NCBI GenBank assembly: GCA_947630625.1
Contig: CANRIL010000001.1
Location: 1-47,354 of the forward strand
DNA length: 47,354 bases
Source: an uncultured Clostridia bacterium
Lineage (GTDB): Bacteria > Bacillota > Clostridia > Oscillospirales > CAG-272
Direction of reading: 5' to 3'
The position numbers and the translations under genes are program-made. Shown in pieces: positions 1 to 7,770 of the stretch (the stretch's first letter is position 1; each line of letters begins with the position of its first letter). The notes below the pieces were generated by a model, which ran no database searches, was not told the origin of the DNA, and was given only the letters and a program-made list of their open reading frames with translations.

Positions 1-606
1 ACACACTGGGACGAGTGCAAGGATTGCCACTACGAAACGGCTCATGTAGATCACAACTTCGAGACGAAGCATGATGATACGACACACTGGAGCGTGTGCA
101 AGGATTGCGACTATAAGACGACAACTGAAAAGCACGACCTTGTGGGCGACTACGATGAAACCGGTCACTGGGAAAAGTGCGAATGCGGTTATGAAACAGA
201 GCATAAGGATCACACACTCGTAAGCAAGTTCAACGAGACAGGTCACTGGACAGAGTGCGAATGCGGTTACAAGACAGCGACTGAAGATCACAATCTCGTG
301 AGCAAGAATGACGAGACGGGTCACTGGAAAGAATGCGAGTGCGGTTATAAGACGGCAACCGAGGAGCACAGCTTTAAGGATGGCGTTTGCGACTGCGGCG
401 TGATAGATCCTAATCAGCCGAGCGAGAGCGAACCGGTTGAAACAGAACCGAGCGAAACAGAGCCGGACACGAAACCCGATACGCCGCCTCAGACGGGCGA
501 TGAATCATCGTTCATGGTTTGGGCTGTTGTAGTGGTTATTTCGGCGGGAGCGCTCGTGATGATCGCAATTGAGTTCACAAAGCGCGGCAAAAAAGCAAAT
601 AGATAA
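1..606 (+). CDS. Cell-wall-anchored repeat protein, 3' part
   Basis: The frame is open from the first base, so the N-terminus and signal peptide lie outside the window. The visible part has five tandem repeats of 26-27 residues, each starting with His-Trp and carrying a Cys-x-x-Cys or Cys-x-Cys-Gly-Tyr core and a later His; their HW codons begin at 4, 85, 166, 244 and 322. The Cys/His pattern could bind metal or form disulfides; this is inference. A Pro/Glu/Thr-rich stretch follows, then PPQTGD at about 484-501, a hydrophobic helix and a Lys/Arg tail ending in KKANR. That is the layout of a sortase substrate with PPQTG in place of LPXTG. A surface location is therefore likely. The binding target is unknown. 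Confidence 0.85.
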   Translation, partial: THWDECKDCHYETAHVDHNFETKHDDTTHWSVCKDCDYKTTTEKHDLVGDYDETGHWEKCECGYETEHKDHTLVSKFNETGHWTECECGYKTATEDHNLVSKNDETGHWKECECGYKTATEEHSFKDGVCDCGVIDPNQPSESEPVETEPSETEPDTKPDTPPQTGDESSFMVWAVVVVISAGALVMIAIEFTKRGKKANR

Positions 607-621
607 TCCCCAATAACAAAT

Positions 622-660
622 GCCGGGACCGCTGAAAATGCGGCCCCGGCGCTTTTTATT
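622..660 (+). terminator. Rho-independent terminator of the repeat-protein gene
   Basis: An 11-bp stem with one mismatch (GCCGGGACCGC paired with GCGGCCCCGGC, short loop) is followed by GCTTTTTATT. It lies 16 bases after the stop codon. Confidence 0.85.
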
Positions 661-756
661 ATATTGTGCGGCGGGGAAAAGGTTTTCCTCCTGTCATATA
701 TTTTTGATCGTCTGTTAAATCATCTTACAGAGCAGTAGATTTTTTAAAATTTCGGT

Positions 757-854
757 GGTATAATATCTTCGTGGATTTACTCTGTAAATCCCAAAAGCGT
801 CGCTTTCAGCGCCGCTTTTGCCGCGGCTTGCGTCGCAGACTCGATATTGACGGC
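757..854. repeat. Intergenic repeat, copy 1 (98 bp)
   Basis: It begins GGTATAATATCTTCG and ends GATATTGACGGC, nearly matching 926-1022. It contains nested inverted repeats: GGATTTAC/GTAAATCC, then CAAAAGCG/CGCTTTTG, then a GCCGCGGC...GTCGCAG segment. The TATAAT near its left edge could act as a -10 element. It looks like a palindromic intergenic element of the REP or MITE type; the family is not recognised. Confidence 0.75.
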
Positions 855-925
855 TGATTTGCATCGGCTTCGCCGCTGCCCGCCGCTTCGCGGCGCCGAT
901 TGAACTTACGTTCAATCGAAATCAT

Positions 926-1022
926 GGTATAATATCTTCGTGGATTTACTCCGTAAATCCCAAAAGCGTTGCTCGCGCGTCGCTTTTGCTGCGGCTTGCG
1001 CCGCAGACTCGATATTGACGGC
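926..1022. repeat. Intergenic repeat, copy 2 (97 bp)
   Basis: Second copy of the element at 757-854, with the same ends and the same nested palindromes. Differences are concentrated in the loop of the CAAAAGCG...CGCTTTTG hairpin. A degenerate third left end (GGTTTAATATCTTTGCGG) follows at about 1062-1080. Confidence 0.75.
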
Positions 1023-1158
1023 CTCGCAAAAATGCCCTTGCAAGCAAGCATTTTTGCTTCGTGGTTTAATATCTTTGCGGTTTTGCGGCGCAATTGCACC
1101 AATCAAATTGTTATCATTGGCGAACGTTCTCATTTGCTCTGAAGGAAATATTCGTTTT

Positions 1159-1830
1159 ATGATTTGTGAATTCGAAGGAAAAGCCTGGAATTTATTATCG
1201 TTTGGCACGCTGGGGGCGGATTCGCCGTTTATTGTGCTGCTCGCCGGGGATGATGCGGCTGACACGGTAACGGACAAGCTCGCGGAGACGGGTGCGCCGC
1301 CGCTGTGGCTCGCGGCGCCAGTGAACGTAAACTGGGACGAGGATTTCACGCCATGGCGCGCCGATGTCGGAGGCGGGCGAGAATTTTCCGGAGGTGCTGA
1401 TGCTTTCGGGCGGAGCGTTTGCGCGATGTGCTCACATGCGCGGGGCGAGCTTAGCCGAGGAAAGTATTTCATTGTCGGCTATTCTCTCGGCGGGCTTGCG
1501 GCGCTGTATCTTCATTCGAAGCTGTGCGAAAAAACAGAAGAAACCGTGAAATTTGACGGCTGCGGCAGTTGCTCCGGCTCGCTTTGGTATCCGGGATGGG
1601 AAGAATATCTGAAACTTCATCCTCCCGGCGGCAGGATATATCTCAGCCTCGGCGGAAAGGAAAAAAACACCCGCGACGCGCTGATGGCGACTGTGGCGGA
1701 CGCAACCGAAAAGACCCGACAGATCGCCGCGAAAAGTGCTGACGAGGTAGTTTTAAGACTTGAACCCGGCGGACATTTTCGCGACCCGGACGGCAGGCTT
1801 GCCCGTGCCGTTGCCTGGCTTTGCCGTTGA
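1159..1830 (+). CDS. Alpha/beta-hydrolase-fold protein
   Basis: The 223-residue protein has the alpha/beta-hydrolase nucleophile elbow GYSLGG (Ser about residue 112) and a late His in PGGHF, consistent with a Ser/Asp/His esterase-like site. Around these lie segments I associate with a small clostridial hydrolase family: W-D-E-D-F-T-P-W, GGGREFSGGADAF, a SGSLWYPGW motif and an LSLGGKEKNTRD strand. The open frame extends back to 940, but 940-1158 is repeat DNA. ATG 1159 has a GAAGGAAA ribosome site 11 bases upstream and gives a sensible N-terminus. No signal peptide is seen, so it should be cytoplasmic. The substrate is not predictable. The stop lies 35 bases before the SIR2 gene on the same strand, so co-transcription is possible. 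Confidence 0.75.
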   Translation: MICEFEGKAWNLLSFGTLGADSPFIVLLAGDDAADTVTDKLAETGAPPLWLAAPVNVNWDEDFTPWRADVGGGREFSGGADAFGRSVCAMCSHARGELSRGKYFIVGYSLGGLAALYLHSKLCEKTEETVKFDGCGSCSGSLWYPGWEEYLKLHPPGGRIYLSLGGKEKNTRDALMATVADATEKTRQIAAKSADEVVLRLEPGGHFRDPDGRLARAVAWLCR

Positions 1831-1865
1831 TTTTGTCATTTTAAATTTATGGGGTGATAGATAAG

Positions 1866-3254
1866 ATGGAAGCTGAAAATATTCGGACAAAGGAAGATAT
1901 TTTTGCGACGATCTGCAGGGCGTCGCGCGCGGAAACTCTCGGTCTGTTCATCGGGTCGGGATTCAATAAGGCGCTCCTTCTGGACAATGGGCAGGATGGG
2001 TCGTATGATTGGCGCGGGATGCTGTCTGAGGTATGCGGACGGCTCGGCGTTGATGCTGAAATTCTCAATCGCGGTATGCCGTATCCGCAGGCGGCGACAG
2101 CGATTTGTGAGGAATACGCACAGGAAAACGATGTCACATACAGAGACGCGGAGCGGATGCTCAAATACATAATCGCCGATATTGTCGATGTGTCGCCCTC
2201 AGCCGAGATGATCTTGAAGTACGAAAAATTCTTCGATGTTCTCTCTCCGAACTGGATCGTGACGACGAATTACGACCAGATAATCGAAAAGATCCTGCAC
2301 GAAAAGGCGTTTCCGATAAATCCGCGCGACAGCTACTTCAAAACGAAGGACTTTATTCCCGTTTACCACATACACGGAAGCAGGTCTGACCCGGAGTCGA
2401 TAGTGATCACAAACGAGGACTACACGCATACGCTGCGGGCGTCCGATTACAGGCACGCGCGGCTCCCCTTCCTTATAAAGGAATCGACCGTTCTGATGAT
2501 CGGCTATTCGCTTAACGACCTCAATGTCTTGTCTGCCGTCGATTACTGTCAGAACGTGTATACGAATGTTTCGCTCGCATATGAAATGCCCATAATACAG
2601 CTGCTGTACCGGGAAAACGCGAATTCAGCCGTTCCGTACCGTGACAGCAACGATATAATAATCGAGGAGATCGGGAGTCTTGACGATTTTCTTTCAGAGC
2701 TCGCCGAATTTGCGAAGAAATACAAAGGGAATATTGATATACAGAAACAGCAGGTGAACGAGCTTATAGCGAAGTTCAGCGGCGCGGACGAAGATTTTTT
2801 CAAGCGTTTTACAGACGACAGGGAAGAAAGGCTTGCAATAATCAGACAAGTGAGGGGCATAGACTACGAGTTCCGGTATATTTATTCGAGCTATATTTCT
2901 TTTCTCAACAATGTGATCGGCAAGCTGCGGAACAAGGCGCGCGAGCCGAACGCGTTTGATGTTTACGATAAGATATTGAATATAATTCTCGATTTGGCTG
3001 AGAACACGCAGTATTCCGCCGCTCCTGTCGGCTATATTGATTTTCTCGCGGCGAAGTTCAAGAGCATCGCTTTCTTCATAGGTGCGGAAAAGGGAAAGTC
3101 GTGGGAAGCGTTTCGCACGTGGAAAAGGCGGATGGACGATATTCCGGGAGAATTCAAGCGCGAGATGCGCAAGCGCTGCAAAAATGACGCAAACTCGATC
3201 GCGGTTGAGCGGCTGCTTGATATGATCGGTGTTCCTGAGAAGTTGGGCGTATGA
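1866..3254 (+). CDS. SIR2-domain protein, possible NAD-cleaving immune effector
   Basis: A 462-residue soluble protein. The N-terminal half is a SIR2-like (SIR2_2 type) domain: FIGSGFN at residues 28-34 (nucleotide loop), TTNYD with Asn135, HIHG with His168/His170 (catalytic-type His), and IGYSLNDLN. In bacteria such domains deplete NAD in antiphage systems such as Thoeris and DSR, or act in other signalling roles. The C-terminal ~200 residues are helical and charged, and I recognise no family; they may sense or oligomerise. There is no obvious partner gene. ATG 1866 is chosen over GTG 1854 because GGGGTGA sits 8-9 bases before it. Palindromic repeats upstream and a terminator downstream make it look like a self-contained cassette. 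Defence function is inferred. Confidence 0.8.
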   Translation: MEAENIRTKEDIFATICRASRAETLGLFIGSGFNKALLLDNGQDGSYDWRGMLSEVCGRLGVDAEILNRGMPYPQAATAICEEYAQENDVTYRDAERMLKYIIADIVDVSPSAEMILKYEKFFDVLSPNWIVTTNYDQIIEKILHEKAFPINPRDSYFKTKDFIPVYHIHGSRSDPESIVITNEDYTHTLRASDYRHARLPFLIKESTVLMIGYSLNDLNVLSAVDYCQNVYTNVSLAYEMPIIQLLYRENANSAVPYRDSNDIIIEEIGSLDDFLSELAEFAKKYKGNIDIQKQQVNELIAKFSGADEDFFKRFTDDREERLAIIRQVRGIDYEFRYIYSSYISFLNNVIGKLRNKAREPNAFDVYDKILNIILDLAENTQYSAAPVGYIDFLAAKFKSIAFFIGAEKGKSWEAFRTWKRRMDDIPGEFKREMRKRCKNDANSIAVERLLDMIGVPEKLGV

Positions 3255-3296
3255 AAGTCAATGCGCGGGCGCGCTTTGATGCAATCGCTGCATAAC

Positions 3297-3342
3297 AAAA
3301 ACGGGGTGCGTATCATTTCGCGGTACGCATCCCGTTTTTAAA
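3297..3342. terminator. Bidirectional terminator
   Basis: A 15-bp stem with one G-T pair (AAAACGGGGTGCGTA with TACGCATCCCGTTTT) is flanked by T runs on both strands. It separates the converging SIR2 and YbaK genes. Confidence 0.85.
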
Positions 3343-3356
3343 TTAAGCATATTCGC

Positions 3357-3830
3357 TCATCTTGCCGTGAGGTCGGCAATTTTTGCACCCGTAAACGATG
3401 CAAGCTCGGTCGTTTTGACCTTCATTTGCAGTCCGCGCATACCGGCGCTGACGTAGATCATGTCATAAAGTTCAGCCGCCTCGTCGATAAATGTGGGAAA
3501 TCGCTTCTTCATGCCGACAGGCGAGCAGCCGCCGCGTATATATCCGGTAACGGACAAAAGATCGCGCACGTGTATCATCGAGGCGCTCTTGCAGCCCGCG
3601 GCAGCGGCGCATTTTTTCAAATCAAGCTCGCAGCCGACGGGTATACAGAAGACGAGGTATTCTCCGCGTTCGTTTTTGGCGACAAGCGTTTTGAACATCA
3701 TATCCGGATCGATGCCGCTCACTTCCGCCGCGTGCGTTCCGGAAAGGTCGTCTTCGTCGACCTCGTACGAAACCGTTTCATATTTTATTCCGGCAGCGTC
3801 GAGCATGCGCTGCGCGTTTGTCTTTGTCAT
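3357..3830 (-). CDS. ybaK: YbaK/EbsC-type aminoacyl-tRNA deacylase
   Basis: A 157-residue protein with the YbaK domain over its whole length: Asn-Ala-Gln-Arg-Met near the start, a T-H-A-A-E-V segment, KTLVAKNERGEYLVFCIPVG (with the conserved Lys), SVTGYIRGGCSP and a late MKVKTTEL. Family members hydrolyse mischarged tRNA, classically Cys-tRNA(Pro), in the cytoplasm. The reading frame runs much further upstream (to 4505) through the divergent gene. ATG 3830 is chosen because it has AGAGGA 8 bases upstream, and a consensus promoter (TTGAAA, 17 bp, TATACT) lies at 3862-3890. Monocistronic. Confidence 0.9.
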   Translation of the reverse strand: MTKTNAQRMLDAAGIKYETVSYEVDEDDLSGTHAAEVSGIDPDMMFKTLVAKNERGEYLVFCIPVGCELDLKKCAAAAGCKSASMIHVRDLLSVTGYIRGGCSPVGMKKRFPTFIDEAAELYDMIYVSAGMRGLQMKVKTTELASFTGAKIADLTAR

Positions 3831-3861
3831 AAAAATGTCCTCTTTCACTAATGCTGCAATC

Positions 3862-3890
3862 AGTATACCACACTTATGCCGAAGTTTCAA
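3862..3890 (-). promoter_or_regulatory. Sigma-A-type promoter of ybaK
   Basis: On the minus strand TTGAAA (3885-3890) and TATACT (3862-3867) are separated by 17 bp. The start codon is about 30 bases downstream. Confidence 0.8.
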
Positions 3891-3979
3891 ATATAATCGC
3901 AAAAATCCGAGCGGGAGATTTTTTAAACGAAAATGCTGCCGCCGCGCGGCAATACGCAGTTTGTCCGGATTTATTAATA

Positions 3980-4008
3980 TTGACGGCGGTGAGACGTTGT
4001 GATACAAT
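3980..4008 (+). promoter_or_regulatory. Sigma-A-type promoter of the FAD protein gene
   Basis: TTGACG (3980-3985), 17-bp spacer, TACAAT (4003-4008). Transcription would begin near 4015. This rules out a start at GTG 3999 and supports the start at 4050. Confidence 0.8.
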
Positions 4009-4049
4009 ATATCAAGGCGGGGAAGCCGCCGGGAGGAGTGAGATTTTCT

Positions 4050-5447
4050 TTGAAAACGGATGTTATAATTGTCGGGGCGGGTCCTGCCGGGATTTTTACC
4101 GCGCTTGAAATGATCCGGCGCGGGAGCGGCAAAAAAATTACGATAGTTGAAAAGGGAAAACCGCTCGAAGAACGTGTATGTCCGAAGGACAAGACGCACG
4201 TCTGCGTAAACTGCAAGCCTTACTGCAATATTACGACCGGATTCTCCGGAGCGGGCGCGTTTTCGGACGGGAAGCTTTCGCTTTCGTATGAGGTCGGCGG
4301 TGATCTGCCTGATCTGATAGGGCCAGAGCTCGCGCAGCAGACTATCGACTACGCTGACAGCATCTACCTCGAATTCGGTGCGGATACAAAAATCGAAGGC
4401 ATCAACAATTCCGATGAGGTCAAGGAGATCAGGAAGCGCGCCATCAGCGCCGGGCTCAAGCTCGTGGACTGCCCGATCCGTCATATCGGCACAGAGCGGA
4501 GCCACGCTTTATATCTTTCGATCGAGCATTATCTTGCCGAACACGGCGTTGAGCTTATATTCGGCTGGGAGTGCTCCGACTTGCTGCTTGAAAACGGGGC
4601 GTGCCGCGGCGTCGTCATATCTAAAAACGGGGAAGACCGCGAGATTCGCGCGCCGCGCACGATAATTGCCACGGGCAGGCGCGGGGCGGACTGGCTCGAA
4701 CATATCTGCGCTGGCTACAACATCGCGCATCAGCCCGGCACCGTCGATATAGGCGTCAGAGTCGAGGTGCGCAACGAGGTCATGGAGACTATAAACCGTG
4801 CGCTCTACGAGTCAAAGCTGATCGGATATCCGAAGCCGTTCAAGAACAAGGTGCGCATATTCTGCCAGAACCCCGGCGGTTTTGTGAGCCAGGAGAATTA
4901 CGACAACGATCTTGCCGTCGTCAACGGTCACTCGTACAAGGATAAGAAATCCGACAATACGAACCTTGCGATTTTGTGTTCGCACAATTTCAGCGAGCCG
5001 TTCAATCAGCCGATCGCATACGCGCAGAAGGTCGGCGAGCTGACGAACATGCTCGGCGCGGGGCACATCCTCGTTCAGCGGTTCGGCGATATCCTTGATG
5101 GCAAACGCACGTGGCAGAAGGAACTGACACGTTCAAACGTCCGTCCGACGCTGCCTGACGCAGTCGCCGGAGATATAACGGCGGCGATGCCGTACCGCTC
5201 GATGATAAACATCATCAACTTCATTCTCGCGGTCGACAAGGTAGTGCCCGGATTTGCCTCGAACGAGACGCTTCTTTATTCGCCGGAGCTCAAGTTTTAT
5301 TCAAACCGCGTGAAGATGGACGCGGATTTCAACACGAACGTTCCGGGGCTCCACTGTCTCGGCGACTCCTCGGGCTGGACGCGCGGGCTTATGATGTCGT
5401 CCGTCATGGGCATTCTCATGGGCAGACGCCTCGCCGCCGAAGAATAA
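4050..5447 (+). CDS. FAD-dependent dehydrogenase, COG2509-like
   Basis: A 465-residue flavoprotein. VIIVGAGPAG lies within the first 15 residues (FAD-binding Rossmann loop), followed by a Glu at the end of the second strand (IVEKGKP). A four-Cys cluster follows (CPKDKTHVCVNCKPYC), then GFSGAGAFSDGKLSLS, IATGRRGADW, and a C-terminal GDSSGWTRGLMMSSVMG FAD motif. This matches the uncharacterised FAD-dependent dehydrogenases common in Firmicutes. The Cys cluster may bind metal or Fe-S; that is inference. The start is TTG 4050, with AGGAG 11 bases upstream; GTG 4038 is an alternative. Starts further upstream precede the predicted transcription start. Divergent from ybaK with its own promoter. Cytoplasmic; substrate unknown. 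Confidence 0.85.
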   Translation: MKTDVIIVGAGPAGIFTALEMIRRGSGKKITIVEKGKPLEERVCPKDKTHVCVNCKPYCNITTGFSGAGAFSDGKLSLSYEVGGDLPDLIGPELAQQTIDYADSIYLEFGADTKIEGINNSDEVKEIRKRAISAGLKLVDCPIRHIGTERSHALYLSIEHYLAEHGVELIFGWECSDLLLENGACRGVVISKNGEDREIRAPRTIIATGRRGADWLEHICAGYNIAHQPGTVDIGVRVEVRNEVMETINRALYESKLIGYPKPFKNKVRIFCQNPGGFVSQENYDNDLAVVNGHSYKDKKSDNTNLAILCSHNFSEPFNQPIAYAQKVGELTNMLGAGHILVQRFGDILDGKRTWQKELTRSNVRPTLPDAVAGDITAAMPYRSMINIINFILAVDKVVPGFASNETLLYSPELKFYSNRVKMDADFNTNVPGLHCLGDSSGWTRGLMMSSVMGILMGRRLAAEE

Positions 5448-5476
5448 TGATCCGGTCTTTAATAACTAACGCAGTT

Positions 5477-5525
5477 CGCGGGGAAAAGCTTCTTTCAGGA
5501 AAGCTTTTCCCCGCGATCGTTTTAA
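5477..5525. terminator. Terminator between converging genes
   Basis: A perfect 15-bp stem (CGCGGGGAAAAGCTT with AAGCTTTTCCCCGCG, 9-base loop) is followed by ATCGTTTTAA on the plus strand. It ends the FAD gene and faces the end of the amidase operon. Confidence 0.8.
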
Positions 5526-5558
5526 TGTGTTGAATTCCCCGTTAACGGATGCCGGAAA

Positions 5559-6794
5559 TCATTCCGCGCCGTTTGTTTCGGGGTTGTAATCTGCAAGAAA
5601 GCCCGCGATACCGTTTGTAATTCCGGTAGCCATTTTTGTGCGCCACGTGGGGTCGAGCAGATTTGAAGCGTCTTCCTGATTTGATATGAAGCCCATTTCG
5701 ATCAGCACGGACGGCGCGTTCACAAGGCGCGTGATGTTGAATGCGTCCTCGCCCTCGTGCGGGTACATCTTCGGCCTTCTCGAGCCGCCGAACGATTCCG
5801 CTATCGCGCGCGTGAGCAGTTCGGAAAACTCTTCCGCGTTTTTGCTGTAATTGTTGTCGGAGCAGAAGTGGACGCGCGTCCCGCTGACATTTTCATCGTC
5901 ATATGCGTCGCAGTGAAGCGAGACGAGCAGACCGCCGTCGTTTTCATTGAAATATGTCGGCCGTTCGTCGAGCGCGGAGAAGAGGTCGTTGCCGTCGTCG
6001 TTTGACGCTTTCGGAAGCGTTTTTCCGTCGTGAAGCAGGTAAGCCTCGTATCCCTTCGTATTGAGCAGCGCTACGACCTCCTTCGCGACGAGCAGCGTGA
6101 TATCGGATTCAGTATAGCCGGTCAGGTATTTTGAGGTCGAGCCTGCGTCGCCGAAGCCGTGTCCGGCGTCTATGTATATCTTTACAGGGTCCGGCTTTTC
6201 CGGCTCATCCGTCATCGCGTCTGTTTGTGCGTTTGTCGCTGAAGGATCAACAGCATCGTTTGTGCCTGTCTGATCGGAGGAGTTTGTCTGCTGATCAGTA
6301 TCAGCGGGTTTTCCGCCGACGCAGTTTTTGAAGCTGTTGCTCGTCAGAATGACTATCAAAAGTATTATTATGAACACCGGGATAAGGATCGCGAACGGCG
6401 TCAGCTTGCGGCGGCGTTTCGGGCGCTTAACGTTTACGGGTCTTTGCGGATATGTCGGCCGCGGCGACGTTGGCGGGACCGGACGCCTCGGCGGCGGTAC
6501 ATTCGGACGCTGTGCGCCTGTTGGCGGGACGTTCGGGCGCGGCGTGCCGTTTGGACGCGGTGTGCCGTTTGGCGGTACGTTCTGACGTGGCGCGCCGTTT
6601 GGCGGCATGCTACGCGGTGCGCCAGGATTGCGCGGTGCGCCTGTCGGCGGCACGCTGCGGGGGTCCTGGCGCGGTGCGCCCGTCCTCTGCGGCTGCGCGT
6701 TCTGCCTGTTTTGTGCGGGGCGTTCGGGTATATTGCTGCCGCTGCCTGCGTTATTTGCGTTGTTGGAGCTGTTGTCGACTCTTTCGTCGGGCAT
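5559..6794 (-). CDS. Membrane-anchored N-acetylmuramoyl-L-alanine amidase
   Basis: A 411-residue protein. Residues ~15-130 are a cytoplasmic Pro/Asn/Arg-rich low-complexity tail with repeated PNGxPR/PPTGAPR units. One membrane helix follows (LTPFAILIPVFIIILLIVIL), then an Asp/Thr/Gln-rich linker, then a C-terminal Amidase_3 domain. Zinc-site motifs are DAGHG, the Glu of TGYTESD and the His of SLHCD; the catalytic Glu is in LIEMGFISN. Family enzymes cleave the amide bond between MurNAc and the stem peptide. ATG 6794 has AAAGGA 9 bases upstream; the longer frame only overlaps the preceding gene. Last gene of the minus-strand operon, 25 bp after the UPF0291 gene. The Pro-rich cytoplasmic tail is unusual for an amidase and may bind cytoplasmic division or wall partners. 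Confidence 0.9.
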   Translation of the reverse strand: MPDERVDNSSNNANNAGSGSNIPERPAQNRQNAQPQRTGAPRQDPRSVPPTGAPRNPGAPRSMPPNGAPRQNVPPNGTPRPNGTPRPNVPPTGAQRPNVPPPRRPVPPTSPRPTYPQRPVNVKRPKRRRKLTPFAILIPVFIIILLIVILTSNSFKNCVGGKPADTDQQTNSSDQTGTNDAVDPSATNAQTDAMTDEPEKPDPVKIYIDAGHGFGDAGSTSKYLTGYTESDITLLVAKEVVALLNTKGYEAYLLHDGKTLPKASNDDGNDLFSALDERPTYFNENDGGLLVSLHCDAYDDENVSGTRVHFCSDNNYSKNAEEFSELLTRAIAESFGGSRRPKMYPHEGEDAFNITRLVNAPSVLIEMGFISNQEDASNLLDPTWRTKMATGITNGIAGFLADYNPETNGAE

Positions 6795-6819
6795 GTCGGT
6801 TGATCCTTTCTCGTGTTGT

Positions 6820-7026
6820 TTATTTTTTGCGCTTAAGCTTGTGTTCTTTTCCGTCGTCCCCGATGTAGTAGATCGAATCGAGCCCGGCGCGGAGGCTTTC
6901 GCGGAACCGGCAGACGTATTCCGCCCGCAGAGACGCACGTTCTTCCGTTTCCGCCTCCGTCAGTCCGACCGATCTGTTCTTCGCCGAAAGCTCGTTTATC
7001 CGTGCAATGATCTCGTCTGTGTTCAT
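6820..7026 (-). CDS. UPF0291 (DUF896) family protein
   Basis: A 68-residue protein matching the UPF0291/YnzC pattern: I-x-R-I-N-E-L, a GLTEAE turn, E-R-A-x-L-R-x-E-Y, then a second helix F-R-x-S-L-R-A-x-L-D-S-I. The family forms a two-helix hairpin. The function is not established; in Bacillus subtilis ynzC belongs to an SOS-controlled operon. The C-terminal IGDDGKEHKLKRKK is a basic extension. The start lies 3 bp after the pseudouridine synthase stop and the gene precedes the amidase, so it is translated from the operon. Confidence 0.8.
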   Translation of the reverse strand: MNTDEIIARINELSAKNRSVGLTEAETEERASLRAEYVCRFRESLRAGLDSIYYIGDDGKEHKLKRKK

Positions 7027-7029
7027 CTT

Positions 7030-7770
7030 CTACCTCGAAAACCGCAAAAGCGCGTTTATTTCTTCTTCCGTCAGATACCGCCACGCTCCTATGGGAAGTG
7101 AGCCGAGCGTGACTCCGCCCTCGGCGATGCGCGTCAGCCGCATGATCTTCACCCCAAGCATGTCGCACATTCGGCGTATCTGTCTGTTTCGCCCCTCGTG
7201 AAGCGTCATTTCGATAACTGTCCGCTCGCCGCTGCGAGAAATCAGCGTGACTTCGCACGGGGTGAGCTCATAATCGCGTCCGTCCGCCTCTTTGATCGTC
7301 ATCGGCGAGCCGAGAGCTGAAAGAATGGTGTCATCCGCCTCGCCGCGCAGCGTAACGCGATAAACCTTTTCCTTGTTCCCGGACGGATGGCAGAGCGCGT
7401 TTGCGAGCGCGCCGTCGTCCGTCATGATGAGCAGACCGTCCGAATACATGTCGAGTCTGCCGACCGGGTAGACGCGTGCGGGAACGTCCGAGACAAGGTC
7501 GGCGACGGTGCGCCGCCCGCGTTCATCTTTCATCGTCGTAAGCACGCAGGGCGGCTTATTCAGCATTATATACGTGTGGCCGCGCGCGCGATTCACGACA
7601 ACGCGCCCGCATATTTTGACGCGCGCCGTATCAGGGTTGACCCTGTCGCCGCGGCTCGCCGGCACGCCGTTTACAGTGACGTGACCGGCGGATATTTCCT
7701 TTTCTGCGGCGCGGCGGGACATGACCCCGCAGTCCGCGATATACTTTTGCAGCTTGATGCTTTCGCTCAT
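7030..7770 (-). CDS. rluB: 23S rRNA pseudouridine synthase, RsuA/RluB family
   Basis: A 246-residue enzyme of standard length. An N-terminal S4 RNA-binding domain (LQKYIADCGVMSRRAAEKEI, GHVTVNG) is followed by the RsuA/RluB/RluE catalytic domain: MLNKPP, VYPVGRLDMYSDGLLIMTDDG with the catalytic Asp in GRLD, and HEGRNRQIRRM. It should isomerise a uridine in 23S rRNA; the target position is not readable from sequence, and the RluB rather than RsuA assignment rests on overall pattern. Its ATG overlaps the stop of the upstream isomerase gene (ATGA at 7767-7770), implying coupled translation. Confidence 0.9.
   Translation of the reverse strand: MSESIKLQKYIADCGVMSRRAAEKEISAGHVTVNGVPASRGDRVNPDTARVKICGRVVVNRARGHTYIMLNKPPCVLTTMKDERGRRTVADLVSDVPARVYPVGRLDMYSDGLLIMTDDGALANALCHPSGNKEKVYRVTLRGEADDTILSALGSPMTIKEADGRDYELTPCEVTLISRSGERTVIEMTLHEGRNRQIRRMCDMLGVKIMRLTRIAEGGVTLGSLPIGAWRYLTEEEINALLRFSR

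Larger units (their letters stand above)
661..1158. other. Non-coding intergenic region with palindromic repeats
   Basis: No gene is supported here. Apparent open frames on both strands are made by GC-rich repeat units and do not resemble protein families. The stretch holds two ~98-bp direct repeats (annotated separately), a partial third copy around 1062-1080, the palindrome GATTGAACTTACGTTCAATC near 899-918 and a 10-bp hairpin at 1026-1057. The following gene starts at 1159. Confidence 0.7.

Noticed and set aside
940-1158. N-terminal extension of the alpha/beta hydrolase
   Set aside because: It is repeat DNA (copy 2 of the palindromic element); ATG 1159 has a ribosome site and begins the conserved protein.
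3831-4505. Upstream extension of the YbaK frame on the minus strand
   Set aside because: It crosses its own promoter and the divergent FAD gene; ATG 3830 has a good ribosome site.
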